The position numbers and the translations under genes are program-made. Below, piece after piece: positions 19,563 to 28,945 of a stretch of DNA of 34,312 bases (within the stretch, counting starts at the first letter, position 1; each line of letters opens with the position of its first letter). The notes under the pieces are model-generated. The model made no database searches and had not been told where the DNA came from. It saw only the letters and a program-made list of their open reading frames with translations. The stretch is from Bacillota bacterium (GTDB taxonomy: Bacteria > Bacillota > Dethiobacteria > DTU022): assembly GCA_012797175.1 (NCBI GenBank), contig JAAZPQ010000200.1, positions 1 through 34,312 of the forward strand. The letters are read 5' to 3'.

Positions 19563-22500
19563 ATGCGCAAAGTTTATCTGGGATACCCGCAGGAACTGGA
19601 AAAGAAGCTCTACGATGATATTGTTGCGGCCAAGCGTGACGACATCTTTTATCCTGTCGTCGTGGTGGTGCCCAGCAATCTTAGCGGGGTTTATCTACGC
19701 CGTTCTCTAGCCCGTTGCGGCGGCAGCCACTGCCGGGTGCGTTTCCTTACCCTGGCCGACCTGGCAGCCGAGTTGGCTGCAGAGAGCCCGGATTATGCTC
19801 TCCGCAAGGCGATGCCTCCGTTCGGCGAAGAATGGCTGGCTGCACTTACCGCCCGTGAAGCTGTAGGGGGCTATTTTGACCCGGTAGCCGGGCGGCCCGG
19901 TTTTTGCGAGGTGCTGCAGCAGACCTTTCAGGAACTTGAAGAAGCGGGCCTGGAGCAGGTTCCTCTGCCGCGAAACGGCGATCCGCGTCGCATCGCCGAA
20001 CTGCAGCGCCTTTATGAGCACTACCGAAAGTTGCGTCGCCCTTTTACCAACCGGGGAGCGACGTTAACAGCTGCTGCCCGGGCGACGCCGCCGGGCTCCT
20101 TTAAAGTGGCTCTCTACGGTATTTATCAGCTATCCGCTCTCGAGAAAAAATTGCTGGCTTCACTTGCTGCGCATAACGGCATGGCGGTATACTGGCAGAA
20201 GTCCGCTTTCGCATTTGCCCCGGTTAAACAGGCGTGGCCCTGGTTTCAGCAGCAGGGGTTCACCTTGGAGCACCTTATGTCGTCCCGGGCCCGGGGTAGC
20301 AACCTGGAGCGCCTGCAAAAGAATCTATTTCAACCTTCTCCTGATAGCTCCGCTGCCCCGGTTGGAGATCAATCGCTTGAATTTATCTGTGCCCCGGATG
20401 AGGTCCGGGAGGTGGAGGAGATTACCCGGGAAATTATTAACCTGGCCCATACCGGGATGCGTTTTGGCGAAATGGCTGTGCTGCTGCCCCACATGACCTA
20501 TGCGGGGCTGTTCCGGGAGAGGTTTGCCGCCGCCGGGATACCATGTTACCTGTCTGGAGGTCTCCCCCTGGCTCAAACCAGGAGCGGCCGTTCTTTTTTA
20601 CTGTTATTGCAGTTGATCGGCAGCGACTATCCCCGCCTGAAGGTGATCGAGCTGCTGACCTATGCTCCATTTGACTACCAGCGGATCTTAGATTGCAGGA
20701 CACCGGTCAACCCTGCTTTCTGGGATTACGTGACCATAGAGGCAGGGGTTATTAAAGGCCGGCGGCAGTGGCGGGAGGCGCTGGAGCTCTATTGCCAGCG
20801 GCTGCAGAGGCAAATTCGGGAGTATAAAGACGAAGGATCTGCGGCGGGGGAGAGGCGGGCGCGCCGGCAACTGGCCGAGGTAGAGCTGCTGCTTAGTTTT
20901 CTCCAGATCTTTTTTGATCTGCTGGAACGTTTTCACGCCAGCCGCTCCTGGGCTGATTTAACCGCGGTGGCTGGAGAATTAATCGGGCACTTTTTTCACC
21001 CTGGGGAGGAGCGGGAGACGCTGCTGCAACTATTGAAGAGGCTGCAGCGCCTCGACGAGTGTGGCGGCGAATTTGATCTCAAGCCGGCCCTGGAGCTGCT
21101 TCAATCAGCCCTGCAGACCACGGCCTTACCTCACGGGAAATTCCAGCAGGAGGGGGTCAACCTACTGCCGTTAGGCTCTGCCGCCGGTTTAAGGTTTTCG
21201 GCCCTTTTTATTCCCGGCCTGGCAGAGAAGATTATCCCTGCTCCGGTGAAGGCCGATCCGCTGTTACCTGAAGCGGAACGGCTCATGCTTTCGGGGGAGC
21301 TGCCGTTGCGGCGGCATAAACTTGAGCTGGAGGCCCTCTGGTTTACCCTGGCCCTCGGCGGAGCAGTCCGGAAGGCAGTCCTGACCTGGCCGCGGGCCTC
21401 CGCGGCCGGCGGCCGGGAGCAGTTACCCTCCTTCTTTCTCTCGCGTTGCGGCGAGGCCCTGTGCGGGACCCGTCCCGGGTATGAACAGCTTTCGCTGTTA
21501 CCCGGTTACCGGTACATCAGTGCCGTCCCAGAAAAAGAAACTGTGGTCAATCCGGTGACCATGGCGGAATACGACTTAAACTGCTGTCACAGTTTCGCGC
21601 CATCGCTGCAGCCGCTCCAATATTATCGTCGTCTTTCCCCGGCACTGAATGAACTTCTGGAAGCAGATTTGGCCAGGCTCCAACAGCGGTTAAGCTCTTA
21701 CGACGGTATCTTTACGCAAAGCGCTTCGCAGAACCTGCTGTCCGCCCGCCTGGCCGGGACCGGGGGCTTTGTTTCGGTCACCGCCCTTGAAGATTACGCC
21801 CGCTGTCCGTACAGTTATTTTTTGAAACGTCTGCTTGGTTTAACCTCTCTTGAAGAGCCGGAGGAGCTTCTCGATATGGCCCCGCTGGCACGCGGCCGGT
21901 TGCTTCACCGTATTCTTGAAGAGTTTTACCGGAGTGCCTCTGAGCAGGGGTTGCTTCCGGTAGAGCTTCATCCCGATGGATGCCGTACCTTGTTGAGCCA
22001 GGCTTGTTTTGAACAGTTTGAAAAGGTGCCTCCGGAGGAGCGGCCGCCCTATCCTTTTCTCTGGCAATTGCAGAGGCGCAATCTCGAGGAGACCTTGCAG
22101 GCCTTCTTGGAATGGGAAATTGAGACCGCTACAGGATTTATCCCGACAGGTTTTGAGGTAGCTTTCGGTTTTTCTAAAGCCGCCGGAGCCCCGGTTCCGT
22201 TAAGCCTGCCCTCGGGAGAGATACTTTATTTTCAGGGGCGTATTGATCGGATTGATCGCTACGGCAACCGGATCCGGGTGATCGATTACAAAACCGGCCG
22301 GAAGAGAATCAAGAATGAGAGCCTCGCCGGGGGAGAAGCTCTTCAGTTACCGGTTTACCTGCTTGCAGCCAGCCATCTTTATAATCTGGCGGAACCGGCC
22401 GCAGCCGAAGCCTATAACTATTACCTTTCTCCTACAGGGGTGAAAACGGTTCTTTTTTCGGGAGAGGCGTGGCCGCAAAAAGAGATGCTCTTGCAGGAGG

Positions 22501-22679
22501 CGGTGGAGATAATTTACAAGGGGATTGCCGCCGGCCACTTTTTCCCCTATCCTAATCCGGGCTGTCGCTACTGCGACTATAGCCCTGTTTGCGGCCCCGA
22601 GATCGAGAGAACTTATCGTCAAAAGGCGGCGGATCCGCTCTTGGCTCCCTTTTTAAAACTGAAGGAGGACTATGCTTGA
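19563..22679 (+). CDS. addB: AddB/RexB-like helicase-nuclease subunit with PD-(D/E)XK nuclease domain
   Basis: C-terminal nuclease motif YFQGRIDRIDRYGNRIRVIDYKTGRKR; Fe-S cysteines ARCPYSYFLK and CRYCDYSPVC; adjacent to the AddA-like gene; ATG 19563 or upstream TTG 19545. Confidence 0.85.
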   Translation: MRKVYLGYPQELEKKLYDDIVAAKRDDIFYPVVVVVPSNLSGVYLRRSLARCGGSHCRVRFLTLADLAAELAAESPDYALRKAMPPFGEEWLAALTAREAVGGYFDPVAGRPGFCEVLQQTFQELEEAGLEQVPLPRNGDPRRIAELQRLYEHYRKLRRPFTNRGATLTAAARATPPGSFKVALYGIYQLSALEKKLLASLAAHNGMAVYWQKSAFAFAPVKQAWPWFQQQGFTLEHLMSSRARGSNLERLQKNLFQPSPDSSAAPVGDQSLEFICAPDEVREVEEITREIINLAHTGMRFGEMAVLLPHMTYAGLFRERFAAAGIPCYLSGGLPLAQTRSGRSFLLLLQLIGSDYPRLKVIELLTYAPFDYQRILDCRTPVNPAFWDYVTIEAGVIKGRRQWREALELYCQRLQRQIREYKDEGSAAGERRARRQLAEVELLLSFLQIFFDLLERFHASRSWADLTAVAGELIGHFFHPGEERETLLQLLKRLQRLDECGGEFDLKPALELLQSALQTTALPHGKFQQEGVNLLPLGSAAGLRFSALFIPGLAEKIIPAPVKADPLLPEAERLMLSGELPLRRHKLELEALWFTLALGGAVRKAVLTWPRASAAGGREQLPSFFLSRCGEALCGTRPGYEQLSLLPGYRYISAVPEKETVVNPVTMAEYDLNCCHSFAPSLQPLQYYRRLSPALNELLEADLARLQQRLSSYDGIFTQSASQNLLSARLAGTGGFVSVTALEDYARCPYSYFLKRLLGLTSLEEPEELLDMAPLARGRLLHRILEEFYRSASEQGLLPVELHPDGCRTLLSQACFEQFEKVPPEERPPYPFLWQLQRRNLEETLQAFLEWEIETATGFIPTGFEVAFGFSKAAGAPVPLSLPSGEILYFQGRIDRIDRYGNRIRVIDYKTGRKRIKNESLAGGEALQLPVYLLAASHLYNLAEPAAAEAYNYYLSPTGVKTVLFSGEAWPQKEMLLQEAVEIIYKGIAAGHFFPYPNPGCRYCDYSPVCGPEIERTYRQKAADPLLAPFLKLKEDYA

Positions 22680-25600
22680 AGATGAAGACAGGTGTAACCT
22701 GGTGAGCCGTCGACAGGGCTCTGCCAGCCCGCTGGTCGATGCCCGCGAGCGCCACCTGGCCGTGACCGATTTGAGCTGCAACTACTGGGTGGAGGCGGGA
22801 GCCGGCACGGGGAAGACTACTCTTCTGATCCAGCGGCTGCTCAATATCATTCTCCAGGGAGCGGCTCAGCTGAACGAGATTGTGGCGATCACTTTTACCG
22901 AAAAAGCTGCTGCCGAGCTGAAGGCCCGTCTGCGCGATGAGCTGGAAAAACGGATTGTTGAAGCGGCCGGTGAAGAGCTCGCGCTGATACGGCAGGCGCT
23001 CGAAGAGCTGGAAACAGCCCCAATCACCACGATCCATTCATTTGCCGGTTCCCTGTTGCGTGAACGCCCGGTGGAGGCGGCCGTGGATCCGCATTTTAAA
23101 ATAATTGATGAAGGCGAGCTGGAAGATCTCCTGGAGCAGGTTTGGGAGAGCTGGTTTATCTCGGAGCTGGCAACAGGTTCAGAGGCGCTTACCCGGGCTT
23201 TAACCCTGGGAGTCTCTCCGCAGCGGCTCCAGGAACTCGGCAGGATTCTTTATCACCAGCGGGACCTGGTGGCCGAAGGAAGTACCCCCAAACCGCCCGA
23301 CCTGCTGCCTCATTTTTCCGATCTTCTCTCCGCACGGCTACCCGAGCTGAAGGCTCTGCTCTCCTCCTGCCATCAAACCGGAGACCGGGGCTACCAGCAT
23401 CTTGTGGAGATCATGGCTGCCGCCAAATCGTTCTTTAATCTGAGCGATGGCCTGGAGAAGAAGCGCTTCTTGCTCCAGGGCTTTCCCACGATTGCCGTCC
23501 GCGGCAACCAGAAAAACTGGCACTCGAAAGAACAGTGCCGCAGGCAAAAGGAGATCTGCGATGAGCTAAAGCAGGCCCAGGAAGCAGCACGCCTTTCAAT
23601 CAGGGGACAGTTAACTGCGGACCTGGTCTGCTGGTGCCGCGGTTATCTGGACGCGGTGGAGCGGGCCAAGGAGGAAGCCGGGGCCCTGGACTTTCAAGAC
23701 CTGTTGCTCAAAGCCCGCAATCTCGTCCGTGATTCAAGAGAGGTGCGCGCTTATTTCCAGCAGCGCTTTCGCTTTTTCCTGGTAGACGAATTTCAGGATA
23801 CCGACCCTTTACAGGTAGATCTGCTCTTTCTACTGGCTGAAAAAGAGCCCTGTGCATCTTCATGGCAAGAGGTCGAGCCTGCTGCAGGGAAGCTTTTTCT
23901 GGTCGGTGATCCGAAGCAGTCGATCTATCGCTTCCGGCGGGCCGATATTGAAATCTACCAGGCTGCCCGGCAGAAGATGCTTCAGAGCGGCAAAGTTCTC
24001 GCCATCACGCAGAACTTTCGAACCCTGCCGGCCCTGATCGAGTGGGTTAACCGCACCTTTGGCTGTTTGATCGAACCTAAGGGCAACTTTCAACCCGATT
24101 ACCAGCCTCTCAGCGCTTACCGCTCTCCCCGGCGCGAACCGGCCGTGGTTCTTCTAAATCCTTCCGGCTCTCTCGATGAGGCTAAAGCCGATGAAATTCG
24201 CGCAGCTGAAGCCGCTGCAGTGGCGGAGCTGATTGAGGTTGCGGCCGGTAAGTGGACCATCCCGACAGCGGACGGGGAGACCCGTGCATTGAGATACGGG
24301 GATATCGCCCTACTCTTTCCTACCACCACGGGGATTCACCATTTTGAAGAGGCGCTCCGCCGCAACGGAATCCCCTACCGGTTGGAAGGGGGACGGCAAT
24401 TCTATTTTCGTGAAGAGATCGCCTTTCTTAAAAACTTGCTCGCAGCGGTAAGCAACCCTTACGACCAGGTAGCCCTGGTGGCCGTGCTGCGCTACTGGGC
24501 TGGTATTCCCGATGAGATGCTCTTTCACTATACGGCGAGCGGGGGGGAGCTGAGCTATTTTGTCGATCCCGGGACAGAATTTCCCCGGTTGCAAGAGGCT
24601 TTTGATCTTCTCCGCGAGGCACACCAAAAACGGCAGCAGCTCTCTATCGCCGCGCTGGTGGAAGAGCTGCTGGAAAAAACCTGGTTCTGGCAGAGGGCCG
24701 CTCTGAGGCCGCATGGCGACCAGGTGGCCGGCAACCTGCGCAAGGCGCTGCAGATGATTCGCGCCCTGGAGATGGAACGTCCCCTTACCCTGGGGGGCTA
24801 TGTTGGTTGGCTGAACCGGATGGCGGAGCAGGGCCGCGAAGAGGCCGAGTCGCTGATTCACGATCCCAGCAGTGATGCAGTCCAGCTTCTCACCATTCAC
24901 AAATCCAAGGGATTGGAATTTCCCGTAGTCTGTTTAGTAAACATGGGCGGACAGCGTAGAAGTGGCACCCCGTTTATGGCCGATCGGGTTCAGGGTTCTT
25001 TTTATCTTAAACTTGGCGAGCTGGTCAGCTCCGGGCTGGAGGAAGCGGAGGAGCAGGAGAAAGTGCGCCTTGAAGCAGAGCAAATCCGGCTCTTTTACGT
25101 AGCCACGACGCGGGCCCGGGATTACCTGGTGCTACCGCGCTTTTATAAAAGGGGCTCATCCGGATTCTGGTCGTACCTGGAGAAGGCGGAGGCCGAAGTA
25201 GACAACCTCTGGTCGGGGACTCTCTCCCTGCAGGCGAGCACAGCCGGCTCGTCCCGGGAAGTTGAAGAGGCGACCGCTGATACAGCACCGGAGAAAGACG
25301 TTCCTGTCGACCCCGATGAGCTGGTTGCGCGTCGTCACCGCTGGTTCGATGAACTGGAAAAGGTGATCCGCGGCGCCGCCTTGCCGGGGCCGTATATCAG
25401 CGCCGGCGACCTGGCCAGGCGGGGGGGCGAGAGCGCGGCAGGGTTGGAACAGGTTTTTACTTTCAGCGATCCGGCGACTGCTCCGCGTGGCGACGGAACC
25501 TCGTTTGGTTCAGCTTTTCATCAGGTCATGGAGCAGGTCGATCTGCGCCGTCCTTCGCCTGAGCAGCTGGCGGGGCTGGCCGCCCATGCGGCTGGCCGCT

Positions 25601-26034
25601 GGGGGATTGACAACCGAGATGAGCTGATTCAACTGGCTCAGAGCACCCTGGAGCACCCGCTTATCCGTAGGGCCCGCCAGGCAGAGCTGCTTCTCAGGGA
25701 GCTGCCCTTTGTCTACAAGTTTGAAGGGCTCCTGGTCGAGGGTATTCTAGATCTGCTTTTCCAGGAGGAAGAGGGGATGGTTATCGTCGACTATAAGACC
25801 GATCTGGCCGAACAGGCTGAACTGGAGCGGCGCTGGGTTGATTACAGCTGGCAGGGTTTGGTCTATGCTGCAGCCATGGCTGATATTTCAGGCCGGCCGG
25901 TGAAGGAGGTCTCCTTCCTTTTCGTACGAAAAGGCCTGGTGAAAAGTATATTTAACCCTGATCCGGTCATGCTGCGTCAAACCCTTCGTGAAAACATAAA
26001 CCGCAAAGGTTGCGAATATACATGGAAGAAATAA
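22672..26034 (+). CDS. addA: AddA-like UvrD-family helicase-nuclease
   Basis: Walker A EAGAGTGKTTLL, AITFTEKAAAELKARLRDEL, FLVDEFQDTDPLQ, VGDPKQSIYRFRRADI, LLTIHKSKGLEFPVV, nuclease GILDLLF...MVIVDYKTD. Confidence 0.92.
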   Translation: MLEDEDRCNLVSRRQGSASPLVDARERHLAVTDLSCNYWVEAGAGTGKTTLLIQRLLNIILQGAAQLNEIVAITFTEKAAAELKARLRDELEKRIVEAAGEELALIRQALEELETAPITTIHSFAGSLLRERPVEAAVDPHFKIIDEGELEDLLEQVWESWFISELATGSEALTRALTLGVSPQRLQELGRILYHQRDLVAEGSTPKPPDLLPHFSDLLSARLPELKALLSSCHQTGDRGYQHLVEIMAAAKSFFNLSDGLEKKRFLLQGFPTIAVRGNQKNWHSKEQCRRQKEICDELKQAQEAARLSIRGQLTADLVCWCRGYLDAVERAKEEAGALDFQDLLLKARNLVRDSREVRAYFQQRFRFFLVDEFQDTDPLQVDLLFLLAEKEPCASSWQEVEPAAGKLFLVGDPKQSIYRFRRADIEIYQAARQKMLQSGKVLAITQNFRTLPALIEWVNRTFGCLIEPKGNFQPDYQPLSAYRSPRREPAVVLLNPSGSLDEAKADEIRAAEAAAVAELIEVAAGKWTIPTADGETRALRYGDIALLFPTTTGIHHFEEALRRNGIPYRLEGGRQFYFREEIAFLKNLLAAVSNPYDQVALVAVLRYWAGIPDEMLFHYTASGGELSYFVDPGTEFPRLQEAFDLLREAHQKRQQLSIAALVEELLEKTWFWQRAALRPHGDQVAGNLRKALQMIRALEMERPLTLGGYVGWLNRMAEQGREEAESLIHDPSSDAVQLLTIHKSKGLEFPVVCLVNMGGQRRSGTPFMADRVQGSFYLKLGELVSSGLEEAEEQEKVRLEAEQIRLFYVATTRARDYLVLPRFYKRGSSGFWSYLEKAEAEVDNLWSGTLSLQASTAGSSREVEEATADTAPEKDVPVDPDELVARRHRWFDELEKVIRGAALPGPYISAGDLARRGGESAAGLEQVFTFSDPATAPRGDGTSFGSAFHQVMEQVDLRRPSPEQLAGLAAHAAGRWGIDNRDELIQLAQSTLEHPLIRRARQAELLLRELPFVYKFEGLLVEGILDLLFQEEEGMVIVDYKTDLAEQAELERRWVDYSWQGLVYAAAMADISGRPVKEVSFLFVRKGLVKSIFNPDPVMLRQTLRENINRKGCEYTWKK

Positions 26035-26894
26035 GGCCGGGTGTTTCAATTATTTACGGCGAAAACAAGGGCCGTTTTCCTTATGCGCATTCGCTCTACC
26101 TGGAGGGAGAGCGCTGCGCGCTCATTGATACCGGGGCCGGAGAGGCGCTTCAACAACTATCGGGAAGGGTGGACGCTGTTTATTTAAGCCATTATCACCG
26201 TGATCATGTTGCGGGCAACAGTCTGTTTGCCGGGGCCTCCTTTTTCATTCATTCCCTTGATGCCCCTGGCGTTACTTCAGAGGAGGGTTTTTACCGGCTC
26301 AGCGGCTTGGGAGAAATCGGTAAACCGTACTGGTCGACCTTAAAGCAAAAGGGATTCACCGCCACGTCGCTTACCGGAGAGCTTGGTGATGGGGAAACAA
26401 TTAACCTGGGCGGCCTAACCTTACAGGTTATCCATACGCCTGGCCATACTCCCGGGCATTGCGCCTTTTTAGTGGAAGAGTACGCCCTTGTATTTACCGC
26501 CGATATCGATCTCTCTTCATTTGGACCGTGGTACGGCAATTTAACTTCGAATCTGGAGCATTTTCAAGAGTCGGTGCAGAAGGTTCGTTCCTTAAATGCC
26601 CAGTTTTTGATTAGTAGCCATAGCCGGCCGGTAACAGAGCATATCGATCAGAAGCTGGAGAAGTATGGTGCAATCATCGAACAGCGCCATGAAATAGTTT
26701 ACCGGCTGCTCCGGCAGAAGGCGATGACCCTGGAGCAGTTGATTGATTTAAAGCCGATTTACAGGCGCCATCCAGATCCGGCACCGGTCTACCGTTTTTT
26801 CGAAGGGAATATGCTGCGGCAACACCTGGCCGTGCTTCAGAGCAGGGGGCTGGTGCATTATTCTGAAGAAGAAAAGCTATACGAAGCACGGTAA
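26022..26894 (+). CDS. MBL-fold metallo-hydrolase
   Basis: LSHYHRDHVAGN (HxHxDH-like), HTPGHTPGHCAFL, FTADIDLSSFGPWYGN, SSHSRPV; ATG 26022 preferred over TTG 26010. Confidence 0.85.
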   Translation: MEEIRPGVSIIYGENKGRFPYAHSLYLEGERCALIDTGAGEALQQLSGRVDAVYLSHYHRDHVAGNSLFAGASFFIHSLDAPGVTSEEGFYRLSGLGEIGKPYWSTLKQKGFTATSLTGELGDGETINLGGLTLQVIHTPGHTPGHCAFLVEEYALVFTADIDLSSFGPWYGNLTSNLEHFQESVQKVRSLNAQFLISSHSRPVTEHIDQKLEKYGAIIEQRHEIVYRLLRQKAMTLEQLIDLKPIYRRHPDPAPVYRFFEGNMLRQHLAVLQSRGLVHYSEEEKLYEAR

Positions 26895-26947
26895 AGATCT
26901 TCCTTCGGGTGGCTGCATCGCCCGCAATTGGTGGTAATACTTAGCGG

Positions 26948-26976
26948 TTGTCAAAAGGGTTAATCTGTTTTATAAT
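26948..26976 (+). promoter_or_regulatory. Sigma-A-type promoter for the pcrB-family gene
   Basis: TTGTCA (26948-26953), 17-nt spacer, TATAAT (26971-26976), about 45 nt before ATG 27021. Confidence 0.75.
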
Positions 26977-27020
26977 AATTTTAACGTCGGAAAACTTCAG
27001 AGAAACAAGGTTTGAAATAG

Positions 27021-27755
27021 ATGAAAGTTAAAGAATATTTAAAAAATAAATTAAAACAAGGGGCAGTCCATATTACTCTTATTGATCCCTCCCGCCAACT
27101 TCCGGAAGCGGCGGGTCGCCTGGCTCACACCGCGCAGGAGGTAGGGAGCGACCTGGTGTTGATCGGCAGCACCTCTTCTACCGGTCAACGTGCTCTTATG
27201 GAGACCGCCGAAGCAGTTAAGGAGAAAGTGACCATTCCGGTTATTTATTTACCTTCGGGGAGCGAGTCGATCAGTTTGAATCTTGATGCCCTGCTTTTTT
27301 TAAGCATGCTAAATTCGCGCAATGCCCGGTTTATTAGTACTACCCATGCCCGCATCGCCCTGGTTTTAAAACGGCTTTGCGTGGAAACTATTCCAGTGGG
27401 CTATATCCTCGTGGAACCGGGAATGAAAATCGGTGAGCTTGGCGAAGCCGATCTGATTACCCGTGATAACTTCTGGAAAGCGATCGGCTATGCCCTGACC
27501 GCCGAATTTATGGGCATGGATTACGTTTACCTCGAAGCAGGCAACGGGGCGGCCCAGCCTGTCCCGGCAGGGATGATCCGTGCGGTAAAGCGCGAGATCT
27601 CTATCCCCTTGATCGTCGGCGGCGGGATCCGCACGGCGATTGATGCCCGCCGGGTCCGCCAGGCCGGCGCCGATATCGTGGTCACCGGCACGGTGATTGA
27701 AAACGCCGGCTATCGCGAACGGCTCCGCTCTATTCTCAGCGCTCTAAAAGAATGA
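27021..27755 (+). CDS. PcrB/GGGPS-family prenylglyceryl phosphate synthase (group II-like)
   Basis: TIM-barrel protein with HITLIDPSRQ, GYILVEPG, VYLEAGNGAAQPVPAGMIRAVKREISIPLIVGGGIRT, ADIVVTGTVIE. Confidence 0.88.
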   Translation: MKVKEYLKNKLKQGAVHITLIDPSRQLPEAAGRLAHTAQEVGSDLVLIGSTSSTGQRALMETAEAVKEKVTIPVIYLPSGSESISLNLDALLFLSMLNSRNARFISTTHARIALVLKRLCVETIPVGYILVEPGMKIGELGEADLITRDNFWKAIGYALTAEFMGMDYVYLEAGNGAAQPVPAGMIRAVKREISIPLIVGGGIRTAIDARRVRQAGADIVVTGTVIENAGYRERLRSILSALKE

Positions 27756-27795
27756 CCGGGACGGGGGAACAGAGGCCTTTCTCCCATTAGTATGA

Positions 27796-27827
27796 ACCCA
27801 AGCAGGGGGCTGTCCACCTGCTTGGGT
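27796..27827. repeat. 11-bp perfect inverted repeat, possible bidirectional terminator hairpin
   Basis: ACCCAAGCAGG (27796-27806)/CCTGCTTGGGT (27817-27827), 10-nt loop; between convergent genes; no clear T-tract on either side. Confidence 0.5.
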
Positions 27828-27943
27828 AGATTGTCCCGAGAAAAGGATCGATCTCTGTAGATACTTTTACGAATTCTCCATAAAGCAACCGGGGCTACCC
27901 CAAGGGGGATGGCGCTGAGGCTGATTGGCAAAATGTTCATCGG

Positions 27944-28846
27944 CTAAGGCATCTGATATCCATACTCTTTCAGTATATACTTGGGGAATTCGAAACGCAC
28001 AGTTTTTTCCGGATTTACCACCTGGCAGCATTTCAGTTGACCGGCCAGGCTCATCAACATACCGGTGTCATTGATCGGGATTTTAACAAAGTCTACCAGA
28101 AAGTCTGCCATGTTATGGATTGCACCGGAAGCAGCTTCGTCTATGGTTGGTGCCGAGCATATTGCAGCTACCAGCTCATCTGTTTCAACAAAGGGAGTAG
28201 GCAGCTTTTCCAGGTCAACCACCTGTGCCTTGAACAGGACAGTCCCCGGGGTCTCGGCACCACAGACCACAATTTCACCATCTCCCATCGCGGTATGGAG
28301 ATCGCCACATCCAAATAATGCACCTTCCACGTTGGCAGTAAGGTACAGTTTTGTTCCTTCAGCGATGATTAGACAATCCATGTTGCCGCCATGTGTGCCG
28401 GGAGTGCCATTCGAGATTTCACCTTCGGCCGGAGCTACACCGATGACACCGATCATCGGTTTTTTTGGTATCCTGACTTTGTTTTTATAGACGAGAGCAT
28501 CACCGTCTAGAGGCAAGATTACTGTTTCCATTTCCTTGATCTTGTTGCCGAGCGCTCCTTCGCCCGGCACCGTGATCATTGTCGATTGCGGTCCAACATC
28601 TACTTTCACCAGGTCTATCTGTAAAACATCTCCAGGGTTAACGCCTTCAATGAAAACCGGTCCGGTTGCCGGATTAACATAGTCCCAATTTAGCTTATCA
28701 ATCAGCTCCTTTTCGCTTTTCAACTGGCCTTTAAAACAGTCGTGAGTTTCCAGTAATACTTCCACCCCCTGTTCAACCCGGACGACAGGTTGCATAGTGG
28801 GAGTAAATTTAAAAAACAGGTTGTCACGGGAAACCTTAATTACCAT
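27944..28846 (-). CDS. Acetamidase/formamidase family protein
   Basis: NPATGPVFIEGVNPGDVLQIDLVKVDVG, TPGTHGGNMDC, LYLTANVEGALFGCGDLHTAMGDGE; FmdA/AmdA-family pattern. Confidence 0.88.
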   Translation of the reverse strand: MVIKVSRDNLFFKFTPTMQPVVRVEQGVEVLLETHDCFKGQLKSEKELIDKLNWDYVNPATGPVFIEGVNPGDVLQIDLVKVDVGPQSTMITVPGEGALGNKIKEMETVILPLDGDALVYKNKVRIPKKPMIGVIGVAPAEGEISNGTPGTHGGNMDCLIIAEGTKLYLTANVEGALFGCGDLHTAMGDGEIVVCGAETPGTVLFKAQVVDLEKLPTPFVETDELVAAICSAPTIDEAASGAIHNMADFLVDFVKIPINDTGMLMSLAGQLKCCQVVNPEKTVRFEFPKYILKEYGYQMP

Positions 28847-28875
28847 TAGAAATCCTCCTATTACTTTATTTCCAT

Positions 28876-28906
28876 GAGATTCTTCGCGGCGCTCGGGATG
28901 ACAGGG
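28876..28906. repeat. Fragment resembling a widespread bacterial intergenic repeat
   Basis: GAGATTCTTCGCGGCGCTCGGGATGACAGGG, similar to the recurrent (GA)TTCTTCGC..CGCTC.G.ATGACA intergenic motif; recognised from memory. Confidence 0.45.
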
Positions 28907-28945
28907 GGAATCCAGGACCGGTTACATACCTAGAAGTAGCCCTTA

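Noticed and set aside
24310-24900. 196-aa antisense ORF within addA
   Set aside because: Opposite to a conserved helicase region; no family resemblance.
27710-27940. 76-aa - strand ORF in the pcrB-acetamidase gap
   Set aside because: No recognisable domain or ribosome-binding site; spans the inverted repeat; probably non-coding.
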